DNA of 64,000 nucleotides from Euptelea pleiosperma (lineage: Eukaryota > Streptophyta > Magnoliopsida > Ranunculales > Eupteleaceae): positions 11,595,248-11,659,247 of the forward strand of contig CM068551.1 of assembly GCA_035048495.1 (NCBI GenBank), written 5' to 3'. Position 1 is the first letter of the stretch. Each line of letters begins with the position of its first letter. The notes under the pieces were generated by a model. That model did no database searches and was not told the origin of the DNA. It saw nothing but the letters and a program-made list of their open reading frames with translations. The position numbers were made by a program, and so were the translations under genes. Positions 1 through 12,305 of this stretch are shown here, piece by piece.

Positions 1-3000
1 AGATTTAATCGAGCGTCAAGTATACCAGATGTCAAAGAATGTTTCTCAATATAATTCCTCGCCAACGTAACAAGGTCACCTCCTCGCTCTAGTGGTTGTA
101 CAGGTGTTCTTCCAGTCAGCAACTCCAATAGAACAACCCCATAGCTATATATATCACATTTTTCCGTAACTTTCATGGTGTACGCATATTCTGACAGAAA
201 GAAGTGCAAAATTATTCATGAGTTACAAGTCTTCAATTCATAGGTATAGGTGTCACATTTTTCAGTAATTTAGATGGCGTATGCAAATTTTGACAAAAGG
301 AAGAAAAATTTATTGTTTGTGACATAAGAATAAACAGAAATAAATATTCATTAAAAAAATGCATAAATCATCTAATTTCTACCAACAAAACAATCTATGA
401 TCACAACTTGGTTGAGGAACACACATGTTTTTATCTAACACTAGTACAAAAAGTATTAAAATTAACCAAATATTTTGGAAAACCTTTTTGATTTTTTATT
501 TATTTATGCTCTAGTGAAGTGAAGTTTACCTGTAATAGTTCCACAAATTTTATTTAGTTTCGGATCAAAACTGTAAAACAAATAAGAACGGTTTAAAAAC
601 ACTTCTATACTCATTTTCCCACGAATTTTATCTAGATCAAACGCTACTCCGGTTGCATATTTTGAAGCTGTTATTCTAAAAGAATCCTTTTTCTTTGTAA
701 CTTCATGTTTCTTTCATACATTTAAGCTATATTGGTATTAAAAATGTGTAAATGCATCAGATCTACAAACTTCTTTAAGCTGGCGAACTTTTACCAAACT
801 TTTCCATGTTGAATTAAACTTCCTCGAATTAATTCCAAATTTTAACTGAGCCAAGTTTAAGGGGAAATCAAATTTTAGTACCCTAATTGTACAATGCATT
901 TAAACTTTGAATAGAACAAAGAAAAAAGGAAAGAAAATAATCTTAAATAATTGCCCTTGTATATATGCCATAATTTAAAAAAAAAAAATGCATTAGTCAT
1001 TTCTACCAATTTGTCCATGTGAAAACCGTGTCAAATGGCTAGTGCAGAGATAAGAAATGACTGAGCAACTCAAACCTAAAGCAGGGCAAACCATCTTCTC
1101 CAAACTGACCCCACCAGCTAGTTTTGTCCAAATTCATGGAAATAGGAGATAAAGATTCAAATACCATTTCTCGACCAATCCACGTGTTTTACTTATTTTC
1201 GTTATTATTGTTGAATCCCAAACCCATAATCTCCCTTTATTAATGGGTTATTAAGAATCAACATTCTCCAATTCGCTAATGAGAGATCCTCCACGCGTAT
1301 GGGAATGAAATCAAGTATTTTCTTTTCAATCAAGATGGAATATGATGATTGATAGATATTGTATTACAACTTATAATAATCCAGACCAATGTCAAACGTT
1401 TGATAATGAAGATGATAAAATGATAAACGGATTATCATCAATTGTGAGTGACAAGATATTGGATGATGTTTCCACATCACAAACATATACACTTCATTAC
1501 TGGATGTTATGTTGAAGGGGGAAAATACCATGCATCAGATTCCAATGTCTTAAGTCATATTGATGAGGATTCTAATATATACTCAGTGAAGGGAAGTAAT
1601 ATCATGGGAGATTTTACTTTAAAACGGGCTGTTGTTTCCACAATAGAAACACCAGCGTAGTAAAAGAGTTGACTAGGCGACAACAACTAGCTGGGGCCAT
1701 GGTTTTAAGATTCGACACTGAGTTGACTCCATGGTTTACTTTCCTTGATTCTTAGCTTTCTCATGACCCGGTCGATATGATATTGTTGAAATGCCTCCCT
1801 ATTTGCATGGATGATGATCCATTAAAAGATCTCTCAAGAAAAGGGTGCACATATGCATTTTTGTCAGCTATTTAGTCGAACACATATTCTTCACATGACT
1901 GATCCTTATCTTCATGTACATATCCACTACTTATATAACTCATTTTAACACCCAAACCTTCAATTTGGCATTTTCTCAAACACTTGGATGGCTCCAAGTT
2001 GATAACACTTTCTTTGTCATCAACCAAAGCTTCCTCACCATTTACCTTTCTAGTTTCATCAAAATTTGAAAGCTTTATGATATCACTTTCATTGTAGACA
2101 TCATCATCAAAGATGGGTCCAAACTGTCGTCTTCTCCAATTTATTCCTGATCATAAATAGGCTCTCCCTTAAAGATAGATTTACTATCATTTTCTCTAAT
2201 TATCTCCTTGTCAATGATTGGTGGTGACTCCCAATCTATTATAACGATTGAATCCTCTTCCTTTGAATATTCATTAAAGATGCTTGCAAAATGCTTAAAA
2301 TAGGAAGAAAATAAGAGTATTCCAATCTAACTAGTTACCTCAACATCTCAGTCTTATATAATCTCCAATCTTTTAGCTATCTCAGCATCATGAACACCCC
2401 AAGGCGACATCTTCGAATCTCCATCCGAAAGCTCTTGAGAAAAGATTTGCTCTGATACCATTTGACGCAATTGAAGTTTAACTCAGCACACTACTAAGAT
2501 TTTCTTAGAGAGAAAAACCCTAAAAAACTTCTAGGGTGTTAATCCAAACGATCCCAGGAGTTCACAAAGGAAACAAATAAAGCTTAAGAAAATTCATTCA
2601 ATAATAAACGTCTTCTTTGCAATGCTCACTTTACGACTAATTACAAGAAAATAAATACGTGAAAACTTAACTTAAGGACTAAAAAATTAATATATGAACC
2701 ATTGATCTAAAATATCATAAATCTAACTTTTAAACGGACTAAAATACCTCTTGATCACATCAATACCATTATGTCCAGATTTCTAATATAGTTTTGAAGC
2801 CAAAAACATTAAAATCTTATGAAAGTCGTGAGATAGATATTCCACTTCACAAAGGACATAACCAAAGATTGGAATAAATGCTCAACATAAAGGAGAAGAA
2901 TATGTGGATTAAATGCAGCCTAGCTGGATGGGGCATTCCCCTAGCAACTAGTATCGGTGCTTGGCAGGTGATTCCACCTAAAGCAATCGTCTACCACCAA

Positions 3001-6000
3001 GGTGCTAGGCATCAAGCAGCCTTCCACTTCTATGACTAAAACACCTAATCCAACACCACAATATTGAAGGAAAAAAGAAAAGCCTTTGTTTTAATAATTT
3101 TCCTCCCCCTTTTCATCCTAAAATGATAAACAATGTATCTACCCCTCTTAATGGATCTAAATTCATCGCATTATAAGTTAAGAAAGGATTTGGGGAAAGT
3201 CATCTTCTCTAGGGGTTATCCTCCATTTATGAAGAGGTAACTGTATTCAAGCAATGCTCTTCAAGCACAAAAACAAGATCCTAGCGACCAATTTGAATTA
3301 TTGTTGGTGGAAGTTCTTCGTGAGTTGGGATCCTTGATTTTGAGTATTCAAGCACAAAATCAAGATCCTAGCGGCCAATTTGAATTATTGTTGGTGGAAG
3401 TTCTTCGAGAGTTGGGATCTTTGATTTTGAGGACTAATGTTACATGCTGAGTTCAAGAATTTCTTGATTTATTCATATCTGATTATTAGCAAGTAACGAG
3501 GACTATGGACTAGTAAGTTATGCAATGATGTAGTTTTCTATGCAGTTGCTTTAATTGGTAACAAGAATAAAAAAGATGAACTGTTATTGTTATTATAAGT
3601 ATTTTTTTCAAATTAGCGTAAGGCACATTGGCGACTGGGCTCTCATGCATCCCCTGTCGCCTGCCTAATTTTCTAATATATTAGAATGCACTTGTTAGAC
3701 TACATAATATGGCTTTGGAAGGAACCCCATCTAGGTTTTCCTTTTCATTAGTTCCTTCAAAAGCCTTCCCTACACAAAACAGCCATCCAACAGAATCAAT
3801 AAAGAATGTGGTATGACACATCAATTAGTTTCAAAGAAAGAGCCAAGCTCTTCATCAAGTAGTGTCAAAGAAAGAATCCAGTATGAGAGCTTACCAGGGG
3901 CAATGTACCCATATGAACCGGCAACTGCGGACATTGATTTAGATTGTGGCATGTCAATCACCTTTGCCAATCCGAAATCCCCAACATGAGCTTCAAAGTT
4001 ATCATCAAGTAGAATGTTATTGGACTTTATATCTCGGTGAATGATCTGAGGCTTGCAATCATGGTGTAAATAAGAGAGCCCCTGAGCAGCCCCAAGAGCA
4101 ATCATGAACCGTGTCTGCCAGTCCAGGCTACAAGATTCCCCATGAAGCAATTCACCCAAGCTGCCGTTCGACATGTACTCATAGAGAAGTATATTGGAAC
4201 CCCGGTGGTAAGAGAAACCATAAAGCTTCACAATATTTCGGTGCCTAACCTTTCCAAGAGTTAAAATCTCAGCGCGGAAACTGTTTTCAACATTGTTCCC
4301 CTCTCTATTAGACGCCAGCTTTTTAACAGCAATTATCTGTCCAGATTGCATTACTGCCCTGTAAACTGTTCCACAAGCACCCCTTCCAATAACAAAACTG
4401 TCATCAAAATTATTCGTTGCTTCAACAAGATCTTGGAAATTGAACCCATCTTTTGGGGAAAAGTACATGTCCGAAACCGAAGATAATTGTTTTTCTTGCA
4501 ATGGAGCAACAATCTCAACTGGACGTCTCATGAAATAGACAATAATCACAATTAAAATGAGAGAAACCCCACCCACAGCTGCCGCTATTATTGCAATGAT
4601 TTTAACCAGAGGAGCACCTGCTCCTTCCGATGTTGGCAGAAAAGATTGGGAAGATGGAGATCCACTGCATGCGCCAAGAGGCCCACCACAAAGCCCTTTG
4701 TTTCCGATAAAACTGCTGATTTCCATTGTTTGAAACAGTGGTATAGAAGGTAAGGGTCCAATCAGGTCATTGTACGATACATTGCACCCCAGTAAACTTG
4801 ACAAGTTTCCGAATGTGTCTGGAATTTCACCAGTCAAATGGTTATTGTTGAGAAGGAGGAATTCTAGTAAAACAAGATTCCCAAGCTCAGGCGGTATCTT
4901 CCCAGAAAGATTATTATAACTGAGATTCATCGCAATCTGTAAGCTCGAAAGAGCACCCAACTCCGGCGGTATCCCGCCAGAAAAGGCGTTACCACTTATC
5001 TGTAACTCAGTCAAACGAGAGAGATTTCCAAATGCCACAGGTATATTCCCTGAAAGTTTATTTTCTGAAAGCTTGAGTAGCTCCAACTGGAAAAGGCTTC
5101 CAAACTCGTCTGGTAAGGCATCTACAAATCTATTCCGGCTGAGATCAAGTCGTTGAAGCATCCTGCAGTTGACAATTTCACTCGGTATTCGTCCAGTGAG
5201 CATATTAGACGAAATATTAAATGTTACAAGCCGGGACAGATTACCTATCTCTCTTGGCAACTCAGATGTAAAGTAATTGTCTGAAAGGTGAAGCCTTTGC
5301 AAAGTTTTGCAGTTCCCAATTTCTGGAGGAATAGGGCCACTGAACTTGTTCTGGTCCAATTCGACAGTGGTGAGGTTAAACAATTTGCATAGGTCAGAAG
5401 GAAGGCTCCCCGTAAGGCTGTTTCCAACTAGACGAAGCTGCACCAACGATTTGCAATTTGTTACCCCAGGAGGGATATTTCCAGTCAGTTTGTTTGACCC
5501 TAGGTTCAACAAAATCAGGTTAGAATGTCTGCAAAGATGATGAGGTATTTGACCGGTGAGATTGTTCTCTGAAAAGTCAACTACCCAAAGTCGGCTATAC
5601 ACTCCGAGACCTTGAGGAATACTACCACTCAGAGAATTGTGGAAGAGCTGTAACTGGAGCAATTCAGTCAAATACTGAAACCCGACCGGGATAGGACCTG
5701 TGAGGTAATTGATAGAGAGATCGAGCTTACTCAAATTCCTTAAGCTGCATAGCTCATCTGGGATAACACCCGTAAGCTGATTCTGGAAAAGATAGAGTAA
5801 GCGTAAACCCTTTATCTTACTGAACTCTTTTGGTACCTCTCCCTTCAACCAGTTCTCTGAGAAGTCGATTTCTGTTACTAGAGAAAGCTGTCCGACCTCC
5901 TTTGGGATCGTCCCATTCAACCCATTCCTGTAAAGGTACAACTTCTTCAGAAACCTGAGGTTCCCAATCTCCATGGGTATCTCACCAAGAAGACTGTTTT

Positions 6001-6832
6001 CATACAAAGCCAGAGACTCGAGCTTTGTACAATTCCCAAGCTCCTTTGGGATAACCCCAGACAACCCATTTCCCCAAAGTATCAGATCCGTCAAGTTATC
6101 GAGCATTCCAATCTCTTTAGGTATTTCGCCTCCTAACTGATTTTGGGCGAGACCCAGTAATACCAAGCTCTCACATCCACTTATCTCCGTAGGTATGCTA
6201 CCAGAAATCAAATTCTGCCCTGCTCGAAAAGTTCTCAATCTTGTGAGATTCCCAATAGAACGAGGTAACGGGCCCGTGAGATTGTTAGTATATGCAACTA
6301 ATTGCACCAGGGAAGAAAGGTTTCCAAGCTCCTCTGGCAAAGGTCCAGAGATTCTGTTATTGCAAAAATTTAATTCTGCTAAACAAGACAGATTACACAA
6401 TTCGACGGGGATTTCACCTTCAAACTGATTGTTGTTGAGATAAAGACCCTCCAACCTCGAACAATTCCCAATCTCCTTGGGTATAGTCCCAGAGAAACCA
6501 TTGTAAGACACGTTGAGACAAGTCAGGTGGACTAAACCAACGATACTTGGCGACAGAGCTCCAGATAGATTCATGGAACTCAGGTCGAGAGACCAGACCA
6601 CTGGATCGTAGTCAGGGGTGCAAGTCACACCAGTCCATCCACACGGTGTTTGATCACTAGAATTCCAACTACCCAGATGGTTAAATTCATCGTGTAGGAC
6701 ACTCTTCAGTTCCAGGAGGTATTGCCCCTCAGCGTTTAGCCCCTCGGAACAACAAACCAGTAGAGCAGATACAAGTACAAATCCAGTAAAACCAAGAACC
6801 CAAACCCTCACCGATTTGAAAAAACCCGGCAT
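1..6832 (-). CDS. LRR receptor-like serine/threonine kinase (3' end beyond window)
   Basis: Coding exons are complement(3895..6832) and complement(1..190), the second running off the left edge. The join is seen directly: exon 1 ends in GSYGYIAP followed by donor GTAAGC, and exon 2 opens after TTTCTGTCAG with [20 protein letters not shown], which restores the APE motif and subdomain IX. The start at 6832 gives a hydrophobic signal peptide (about residues 1-31). An LRR N-terminal cap (CGWTGVTC) follows, then more than 25 plant-type LRRs (LxGxIPxE), and a transmembrane helix at about 743-768. The kinase has a glycine loop GRGACG (816-821), Lys837, HRD (932-934, an RD kinase) and DFG (952-954). 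An upstream in-frame ATG at 6955 lies in a probable 5'UTR intron and is rejected. The family is the group XI-like receptor kinases of about 1,100 residues, acting at the plasma membrane. The ligand cannot be told. Intact as far as visible. Confidence 0.93.
2449..2762 (-). mobile_element. LTR retroelement remnant: LTR plus tRNA-Met primer-binding site
   Basis: Reading the minus strand, a 300-bp LTR-like block (2762 down to 2463) begins TG, ends CA and is followed after two bases by TGGTATCAGAGC (2460-2449). That is the 12 bases complementary to the 3' end of initiator tRNA-Met. The interior would run toward lower coordinates. No second LTR was found by eye, so this is a remnant sitting in the kinase intron. 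Confidence 0.65.
3261..3431. repeat. 84-bp tandem duplication
   Basis: Two near-identical 84-bp copies (3261-3344 and 3348-3431), each from TCAAGCACAAAA to TTGATTTTGAG, with only a few differences. The period is 87 bp. It lies inside the kinase intron. Confidence 0.85.
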
Positions 6833-7440
6833 TCTAAACGCTGAATCAATCGAAATTAAAAACGAAACCGAACAAACAACATTTCCAGATTGAAAGAAAG
6901 AAAACCCAGAACTGGAATTCTGAAATAAACAAAAGTCCAGGACTTCAATCATCAAAAAGACACATCTAATTGATTCCTACTTCCCTCTCCATGAAGACCC
7001 ATTTTTACTAAACCAATCACAAGGTTCAAAAGGAATTCAAATACATCTACAAGAAAACTTCACGAACCAATCTTCCAAAGGGACGAATAAATCCTAGAAT
7101 AATTCACAAAACCATGCAAAAACCGATGAGATAACATACCTCTAAGAGTACATGATTAAATGAAGACCACCCCAAAAATCCACCATTTTCCTGCTGCTCC
7201 AGAGATCAAAAATTCAAAACCATGGGATTGAGAACAAATCTATCTTTTTCGATGAGAAACTCAAGCATCAAATCTAATCTGTAACTGTTACTTCCAATCT
7301 CTAAAGTCTAAATCACAAAAGCACACAAACCCAGGTTTTCTTTTTGTCGAGAACGAAATTATTTCGAGAATCTTTTGTGAATCGAAGGGGATGAGAGGAG
7401 GACTCCACTGAAGTTCTAATGGCCGACAGAGCATGCTCTC
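6833..7440 (-). other. 5' leader of the LRR kinase with probable 5'UTR intron (6920-7139)
   Basis: Upstream of the start codon the minus strand shows a good donor (CTTAGAG/GTATGTTATC, intron from 7139) and acceptor (TTTGTTTATTTCAG, last base 6920). These define a 220-bp intron that removes the upstream in-frame ATGs. Transcription probably starts near 7400-7480, beside a pyrimidine-rich stretch. The splice sites are an inference without transcript data. Confidence 0.55.
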
Positions 7441-7565
7441 CTCTCCTTTTCGTCTTTATTTTACTCAATTCTTTTAGTGCTAAGAACTTTTTAACTTTTA
7501 ACTTTTAAGCAATATTTCGGAAAAAAAAAAAAAAAGCTGCTTTCACGAGAAATACTATTTTTTTT

Positions 7566-7952
7566 GGAGTAAAACTTCTGTCACAAGATGTTGTGACCGA
7601 AGCCGGTCATAACCCACAATACAAGCCACGTGACACACTATTAGAGGGCACTGACCGTATGGATGTTTAGCCAGTCCCTCGGTGGACCTGGAAACCAAAA
7701 ATCAGCCTGATTAGTGATTTTTACTTGTTGAATTGAAGTTATTTTCATGGGTTTATTTTAACCGTAGGAATTTGAGCATTATTGAGAGTTATTTGGGTGC
7801 AAAGATCCAAAGGTTGTAAATCACTAATCAAGCTGATTTTTGGTTTGCAGGTCTACGGTCATCACCCTCTAATAGTGTGACACGTAGCACGTATTGTGGG
7901 TTGTGAGTCTTGTGACTGGCTTCGGTCCAACATCTGTGACAGAAGTTTTACT
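7566..7952. mobile_element. Foldback MITE, Mutator-like, copy A
   Basis: About 387 bp with terminal inverted repeats longer than 100 bp: GAGTAAAACTTCTGTCACAA at the left, mirrored by TTGTGACAGAAG-type sequence at the right. The element is bounded by A-T8 on the left (7557-7565) and the near-identical A-T7-C on the right (7953-7961), consistent with a 9-bp target duplication. The body carries the family signature CTGACCGTATGGATGTTT and its mirror. It lies just upstream of the kinase promoter. Confidence 0.85.
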
Positions 7953-8267
7953 ATTTTTTTCTTGTGGGGAAGGAGAACTTCTGTTCCAGTTTATGAATGT
8001 GTGTGGACCCAACCCACCGTTTCATGGCCCACGAACTCGTTTACTGGTGGGCCACCTCTTGTGCCGTACCCGATTAATTAAGTTCTCGGGAAAAGGTTTT
8101 TCTGGATGGGCAATCAAAAACTCTACTTGATGTCTCATCATTTTACGCCACGTGGATAGGAGCACATGGCAAATTCGGACCTTTCATCTCGATGGATGAT
8201 CCTATTGATTGGCCATGTGGACATTAACCACGACTACACTTTTGCTCAAAGATGGAATCTCGGAGTC

Positions 8268-8475
8268 CATTGACCGTATGGATTGGTGATTTATAGCAGT
8301 TGGATTTGAGTCTTTTTTATGGGTTGATTTTTTAGCCATGTGAGTCGAGCATTATTTAAGGTAATCAGATCCAATGGCTAGAAATCACCAATCAGGCTGA
8401 TTTTTAGTCTATATGTCCACCTAGGGATGGGGCAAACATCCATATGGTCAGTGGCACGTGGCTTGTACAGAGGTC
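8268..8475. mobile_element. Foldback MITE fragment, same family as 7566-7952
   Basis: Carries both body halves (TTGACCGTATGG near 8270, AAACATCCATATGGTCAGTG near 8430 and CACGTGGC near 8456) but lacks recognisable TIR ends. Confidence 0.7.
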
Positions 8476-8870
8476 ATGAAGGATTTGAGCGAAAATGGAC
8501 TCCATGTGAGCAACCACCCACTATCACAAAAGGTAGGGAAAGAAAAAAAGAATGAATAAGAAGTCAAGAATGAAGTCGTCGGCGGCGGCGTTTAGTTAAG
8601 TAATATGAACTGGAAGGATGAGTTGGTGAGGCATATATAAAGTTATGTTTAGGCTTTATCTTTTGACCAAGGAAGGTGGTTAGCACTTAGCAGTTCTCAC
8701 AATCTCTTCTGCTTTTTTTTTTTTTGTTTTTTTGTTTGCAAGCTACCACAATCTTATCTGTTTCAAGAATTAAACTTTTTGAAATTTGAACTATGTTAGA
8801 GTGATCCGACTCCTGAGTACTACATGTGTCCGATCCAAGATGTCTGGCCACCTTGCATATGAAGAGGTTT
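8476..8870. other. Gap without recognisable gene
   Basis: Contains a short CGG-rich patch (8579-8590) and poly-T runs near 8716. I see no convincing coding region, RNA gene or element. Confidence 0.5.
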
Positions 8871-8872
8871 GA

Positions 8873-9168
8873 TAGTGGAGCAGAACGCTAAGCCCTTATA
8901 CAATTTGGGTTATAACATTCCATCACGCCTCCAAAGTTAACGTCCACGGTAGTCCACTCTGAGATGACTTTCACTCCATTACCCCTTTTTTATCACTTTT
9001 TTGTGAGTGAGCAAGTCCACATGTAGCCCTTTCCTCAAACCTACCCTCCGTTACTTCAACCCATGACGTGGGGTTAGCTCTGATACCAAATGCTAGGAAC
9101 TTAATAATACTCCAAACGCACCTAGGTGGAGCGGAAAGCTCAACCCTTGCACAGTTTGGATCATAACA
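8873..9168 (-). mobile_element. TRIM-like miniature LTR retrotransposon
   Basis: On the minus strand a 78-bp LTR (9168 to 9091) begins TGTTATGATCC and ends CCTAGCA. Two bases later comes the primer-binding site TGGTATCAGAGC (9088-9077). About 150 bp of non-coding interior follows, then a purine-rich stretch and a second, partial LTR (8918 to 8873, beginning TGTTATAACCC). The size and layout are those of TRIM elements. The 3' LTR is diverged after about 45 bp. Confidence 0.7.
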
Positions 9169-9640
9169 TATTCCCATCTAAAATTGGTCGGGATATTTTG
9201 ACATACCTTTCCTTAGCACCCCACATAGAAGTTGACGGCATTTTTTAGCGTTACGGAATGGATTTTTATGTCGAAAAAAGGAATAGTTTGGGAATAATCC
9301 GTGAACTATTCAGGAATAATTCGGCCATATTAATTCACAAATTTTTCCGAACCTTTGAATCAGCCGTTGATTAGTTTGTATTTTTGAATAATTCGTTTGG
9401 TTTATGAATCATTCGCGAACTTACTAGGCTGACTTCTAGTTAAAAAAGAAATTTAGCCTATGAATACAGGATTATAAGGTAAAAAAATTGGACCATTCAT
9501 TTCTCCATAAATTTTGAGTCCACATTTGATATTGTTTGAAATTTCAGAAAGACCAGACCTGGACTGACCACGCCAAACAGACCCTAAATCCAACTTAATG
9601 GCCATCCATCCTAAGTTGGGTTGCGACGTAACAAGATGTA
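9169..9640. other. Gap without recognisable gene
   Basis: AT-rich sequence with scattered AATAATTCG-like short repeats near 9290-9420. Nothing else is supported. Confidence 0.5.
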
Positions 9641-9936
9641 TTTTTGTTGCTCACCGCTGCCATCTGGGCCCACTGACCGCATGGATGTTTAGCCCACCCC
9701 TTGGTGGATATATCGACGAAAAATCACCATGATAGGTAATCTCTGGCCATTAGATTTTAGTACTTTTTAAGGAGTGATTATAACAGTTGAATTCAACTAG
9801 TTTTTTGAGTACTAAAAACCAATGGCTAAAAAATCATCAAAAAAGGTGATTTTTAGTATGAATGTCTTCCAAAGGGTGGGCTAAACATCCATGCGGTCAG
9901 TGGGTCCAGATGGCAGCAGTTAGTGAGTAACAAAAA
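9641..9936. mobile_element. Foldback MITE, related subfamily (TTTGTTGCTCAC ends)
   Basis: About 296 bp with long inverted repeats: TTTGTTGCTCACCGCTGCC at the left and its mirror GGCAGCAGTTAGTGAGTAAC at the right. The inner block ACTGACCGCATGGATGTTTA and its mirror show kinship with the 7566-7952 family, but the ends differ. Confidence 0.8.
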
Positions 9937-10261
9937 GGGTAGTACCTCGTGCTTTTGGCGTGAGCTACAGCTTGTTACAACCCGACCCACAATGAATTAT
10001 TTTTAGCAGGGGACAAAAAATCTTGAAAGGAAGATCTCCACTTTTAGTGTTTCGCACGACAAAATGAAAGCGCTTTTGAACTTATTCATCCATGTGTATC
10101 TGATATCAACGAGATTAACAATCCATTGGTTCTCATACTTCTTCCCTTTCTTTGAATATCACTCCACCATGTTTCTCCTTTAAACTAATGACTCCGGATC
10201 CTGTACGCCTGGGACTTCGGTAGTTACCCTACTACACGTTTCTTTGTTCGCTACATACACA

Positions 10262-10400
10262 AAAATATGGTTGAATCCAATGGCTATAATCACGCCTTAA
10301 ATCTAATGGCTATAGATCATCAATCATGGCACAAAAGGTGGGCTAAACATCCATGCGGTTAGTGGGCCTAGATGACAGGGGTGAGTAATAAAAAATAGTG
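10262..10400. mobile_element. Right half of a TTTGTTGCTCAC-type MITE
   Basis: GGTGGGCTAAACATCCATGC and GTGAGTAATAAAAAA match the right half of the element at 9641-9936. The left half is missing. Confidence 0.65.
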
Positions 10401-10448
10401 CTAGCTTATGCCGCGTGAGCTGAGACCCTTTATTTTTTTAAGTCTTTA

Positions 10449-10800
10449 AAACAGAAGCTTCTGTCACAACGCAACAAAATACGAGCCACGAGACATAATC
10501 TTAGTGGGTGCTGACCGTATGGATGTTTGGCCAGTCCCTCGGTGGACCTATAAACCAAAAATCAGCAGCCCGATTAGTGATTTACAACCTTTGGATTTTT
10601 GCACCCAAATAACGCCCAATAATGCTCAAATTCCTATCGTTAAAATCAACCCATGAAAATAATTTCAATCGAATCGCTTAGAAATCACTAATCAGGCTGA
10701 TTTTTGGTTTAGAGATCCACCGAGAGACTGACCAAACATCTATACGTCAGCCTCCACTAAGAGTGTGCCACGTATTGGGCATTGTGACAGAAGTTTTACT
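10449..10800. mobile_element. Foldback MITE, Mutator-like, copy B
   Basis: Left end ACAGAAGCTTCTGTCACAAC is itself a palindrome. The right end is GTGACAGAAGTTTTACT. The body has CTGACCGTATGGATGTTTGG and its mirror, as in copy A. Confidence 0.8.
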
Positions 10801-11127
10801 CTAAATATATCATGATGACCACCATGATGGTCAAATACTTTATCTCCATGGCAAGACAATCTTCATTGATGAGTTGTTCTTCATTCTATTCTTCACTATT
10901 CTCTGATTGCATGGGCTTCATGGTTGTTAGTTTTCTCCTAAATTCTAAATTCTGTCAGACCTTTTGGAATGGTTTAGAGCTGTTCTAGAGTTGTTGTCAG
11001 TGTCACCCTCCAAACCCAGGGTCCACGACCCTTTGACCTAGGACCCGACCTGCTATCCATGGGGCGTCCAACTCTCGATCTGTTGGTCTATCCTACTCAA
11101 GATAAAAGCATGAGGGTTAAAATGAAG
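10801..11127. other. Gap without recognisable gene
   Basis: Unique-looking sequence with no coding potential that I can support. Confidence 0.4.
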
Positions 11128-11368
11128 GGCTTTTTCGCTTTACCCCCTTACTTTATTGATGCAATTTGCATCGCACCCAATGTTTTTAAAATATTTGCGT
11201 TTCACCCTTTGACCATGGTCAACATTGTTGACCATAGACGGTCTCCGGATGGACATCCCAATATTTTTTAAATGACTATAATGACCTTTGGTGAGACGCA
11301 AATATTTTAAAAACATTGGGTGCGGTGCAAATTGCATTAATAAAGTAAGGGGGACAAGCAAAAAAAAA
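11128..11368. mobile_element. Foldback MITE, unrelated family
   Basis: About 75-bp inverted repeats: GCTTTACCCCCTTACTTTAT at the left and TAAAGTAAGGGGGACAAGC at the right. Inner arms ATTTGCATCGCACCCAATG and CATTGGGTGCGGTGCAAAT surround a palindromic centre, GGTCAACATTGTTGACC. Confidence 0.8.
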
Positions 11369-11384
11369 AAAAATTTGGATATTT

Positions 11385-11662
11385 TTTTTTTTTTAAAGGA
11401 TTGTGAGCTAAAAACCTTTCTTCATGTACTTTTAGCCCAACCTTCGGTGGACCTACAGACCAATCAGCCTGATTACCCTGATTAGTGATTTCAAACCATT
11501 CGATCTTTGTACCCCAAATAATGCTCAAATTCTACGGATAAAATCAACCCAGGAAAACGAACAATTAGATTAATTTTTGGTATGTAAGTCAACCTATGCT
11601 TGGGCCTAAAGTAAATGAAGAAAGGTTTTGAGCTCGCAATCCTCAAAAAAAAAAATATCCCT
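11385..11662. mobile_element. MITE with family body but different T-rich ends
   Basis: The arms AAAGGATTGTGAGCTAAAAA and its mirror (ending GAGCTCGCAATCCTC) enclose the standard family body (GGTGGACCTACAGACC, CCTGATTAGTGATTTC). The usual AGTAAAACTT end is absent. Confidence 0.65.
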
Positions 11663-11960
11663 TTCCCTTAAAGCCCTAAAATGAATAAATAGATCAAAAC
11701 ATGTAAAATAAAGGTGTTTTCACATCATTAATGAAGGCAGACATTTGCCTGTAAAGAGTCCATAATGCCCTTGGCATTTAAAACTGACCTCCGGGCTCTA
11801 GGGGTATTTTGAGTAAAAAGGGAAAATCTCCCCGTCAACGGAGTTGTTTGGCCCTTGGTAAAATTGAGGGCCAAACGGTAACAAATTTAATTGAATTAAT
11901 TTGTACATGCGACATTTTAAAAAAGGGTCGGGCTCCATTGACAGATATAAAACTACAGGT
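11663..11960. other. Gap without recognisable gene
   Basis: A 119-codon minus-strand frame at 11798-12157 overlaps MITE and repeat sequence and has no recognisable domain, so it is not called. Confidence 0.4.
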
Positions 11961-11964
11961 AAAA

Positions 11965-12305
11965 TGACAGGGACACAATATAAGCCACGTGACATACTAT
12001 TACAGGACTCTGACCGTTCGGCTTCAATTTGTTTTATGCACATTTTAGCGAGAAAACCAAAAGTTAATTTAAAAATTGCTAGGCTTTTAATAGCCCAAAG
12101 CCCATAGTCCACAACCCACGTCCCACAACTCGCGACCCAACTTAGCTCAGCGCGCACAATGTATGTGCTTTATTTTAACCTTGCATAGTTGTGCCCATGG
12201 GGCACAAAATTGAGATTCCCATTAAGGGAGAAACGGTAACAAATTTAATTGAATTAATTTGTGCATGCAACATCTTAAAATTTTTGTTTTATGTACATTT
12301 TAACA
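11965..12305. repeat. MITE left end joined to a diverged copy of the 12884-13200 repeat
   Basis: Positions 11965-12035 match the left end of the foldback family (AAGCCACGTGACATACTATT). From 12050 the sequence (GAGAAAACCAAAAGTTAATT, then GGCTTTTAATAGCCC) is a diverged version of 12896-12960. It therefore shows roughly what the Helitron insertion site looked like before the array landed. Confidence 0.6.

Larger units (their letters stand above)
191..3894 (-). other. Long intron of the LRR kinase
   Basis: GT-AG intron of 3,704 bp splitting the kinase activation loop (phase 1). AT-rich. It holds an LTR with primer-binding site (2449-2762) and an 84-bp tandem duplication (3261-3431). Positions 1300-2448 look like decayed retroelement interior. 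I see no recognisable protein in 191-1300 or 2763-3260. Confidence 0.85.

Noticed and set aside
6833..6955. Longer N-terminus for the receptor kinase (ATG at 6955)
   Set aside because: It would put 41 non-signal residues before a clear signal peptide, and the region lies mostly across a probable 5'UTR splice acceptor at 6920.
11798..12157. 119-codon minus-strand frame
   Set aside because: It overlaps a MITE fragment and a dispersed repeat and has no family signature.
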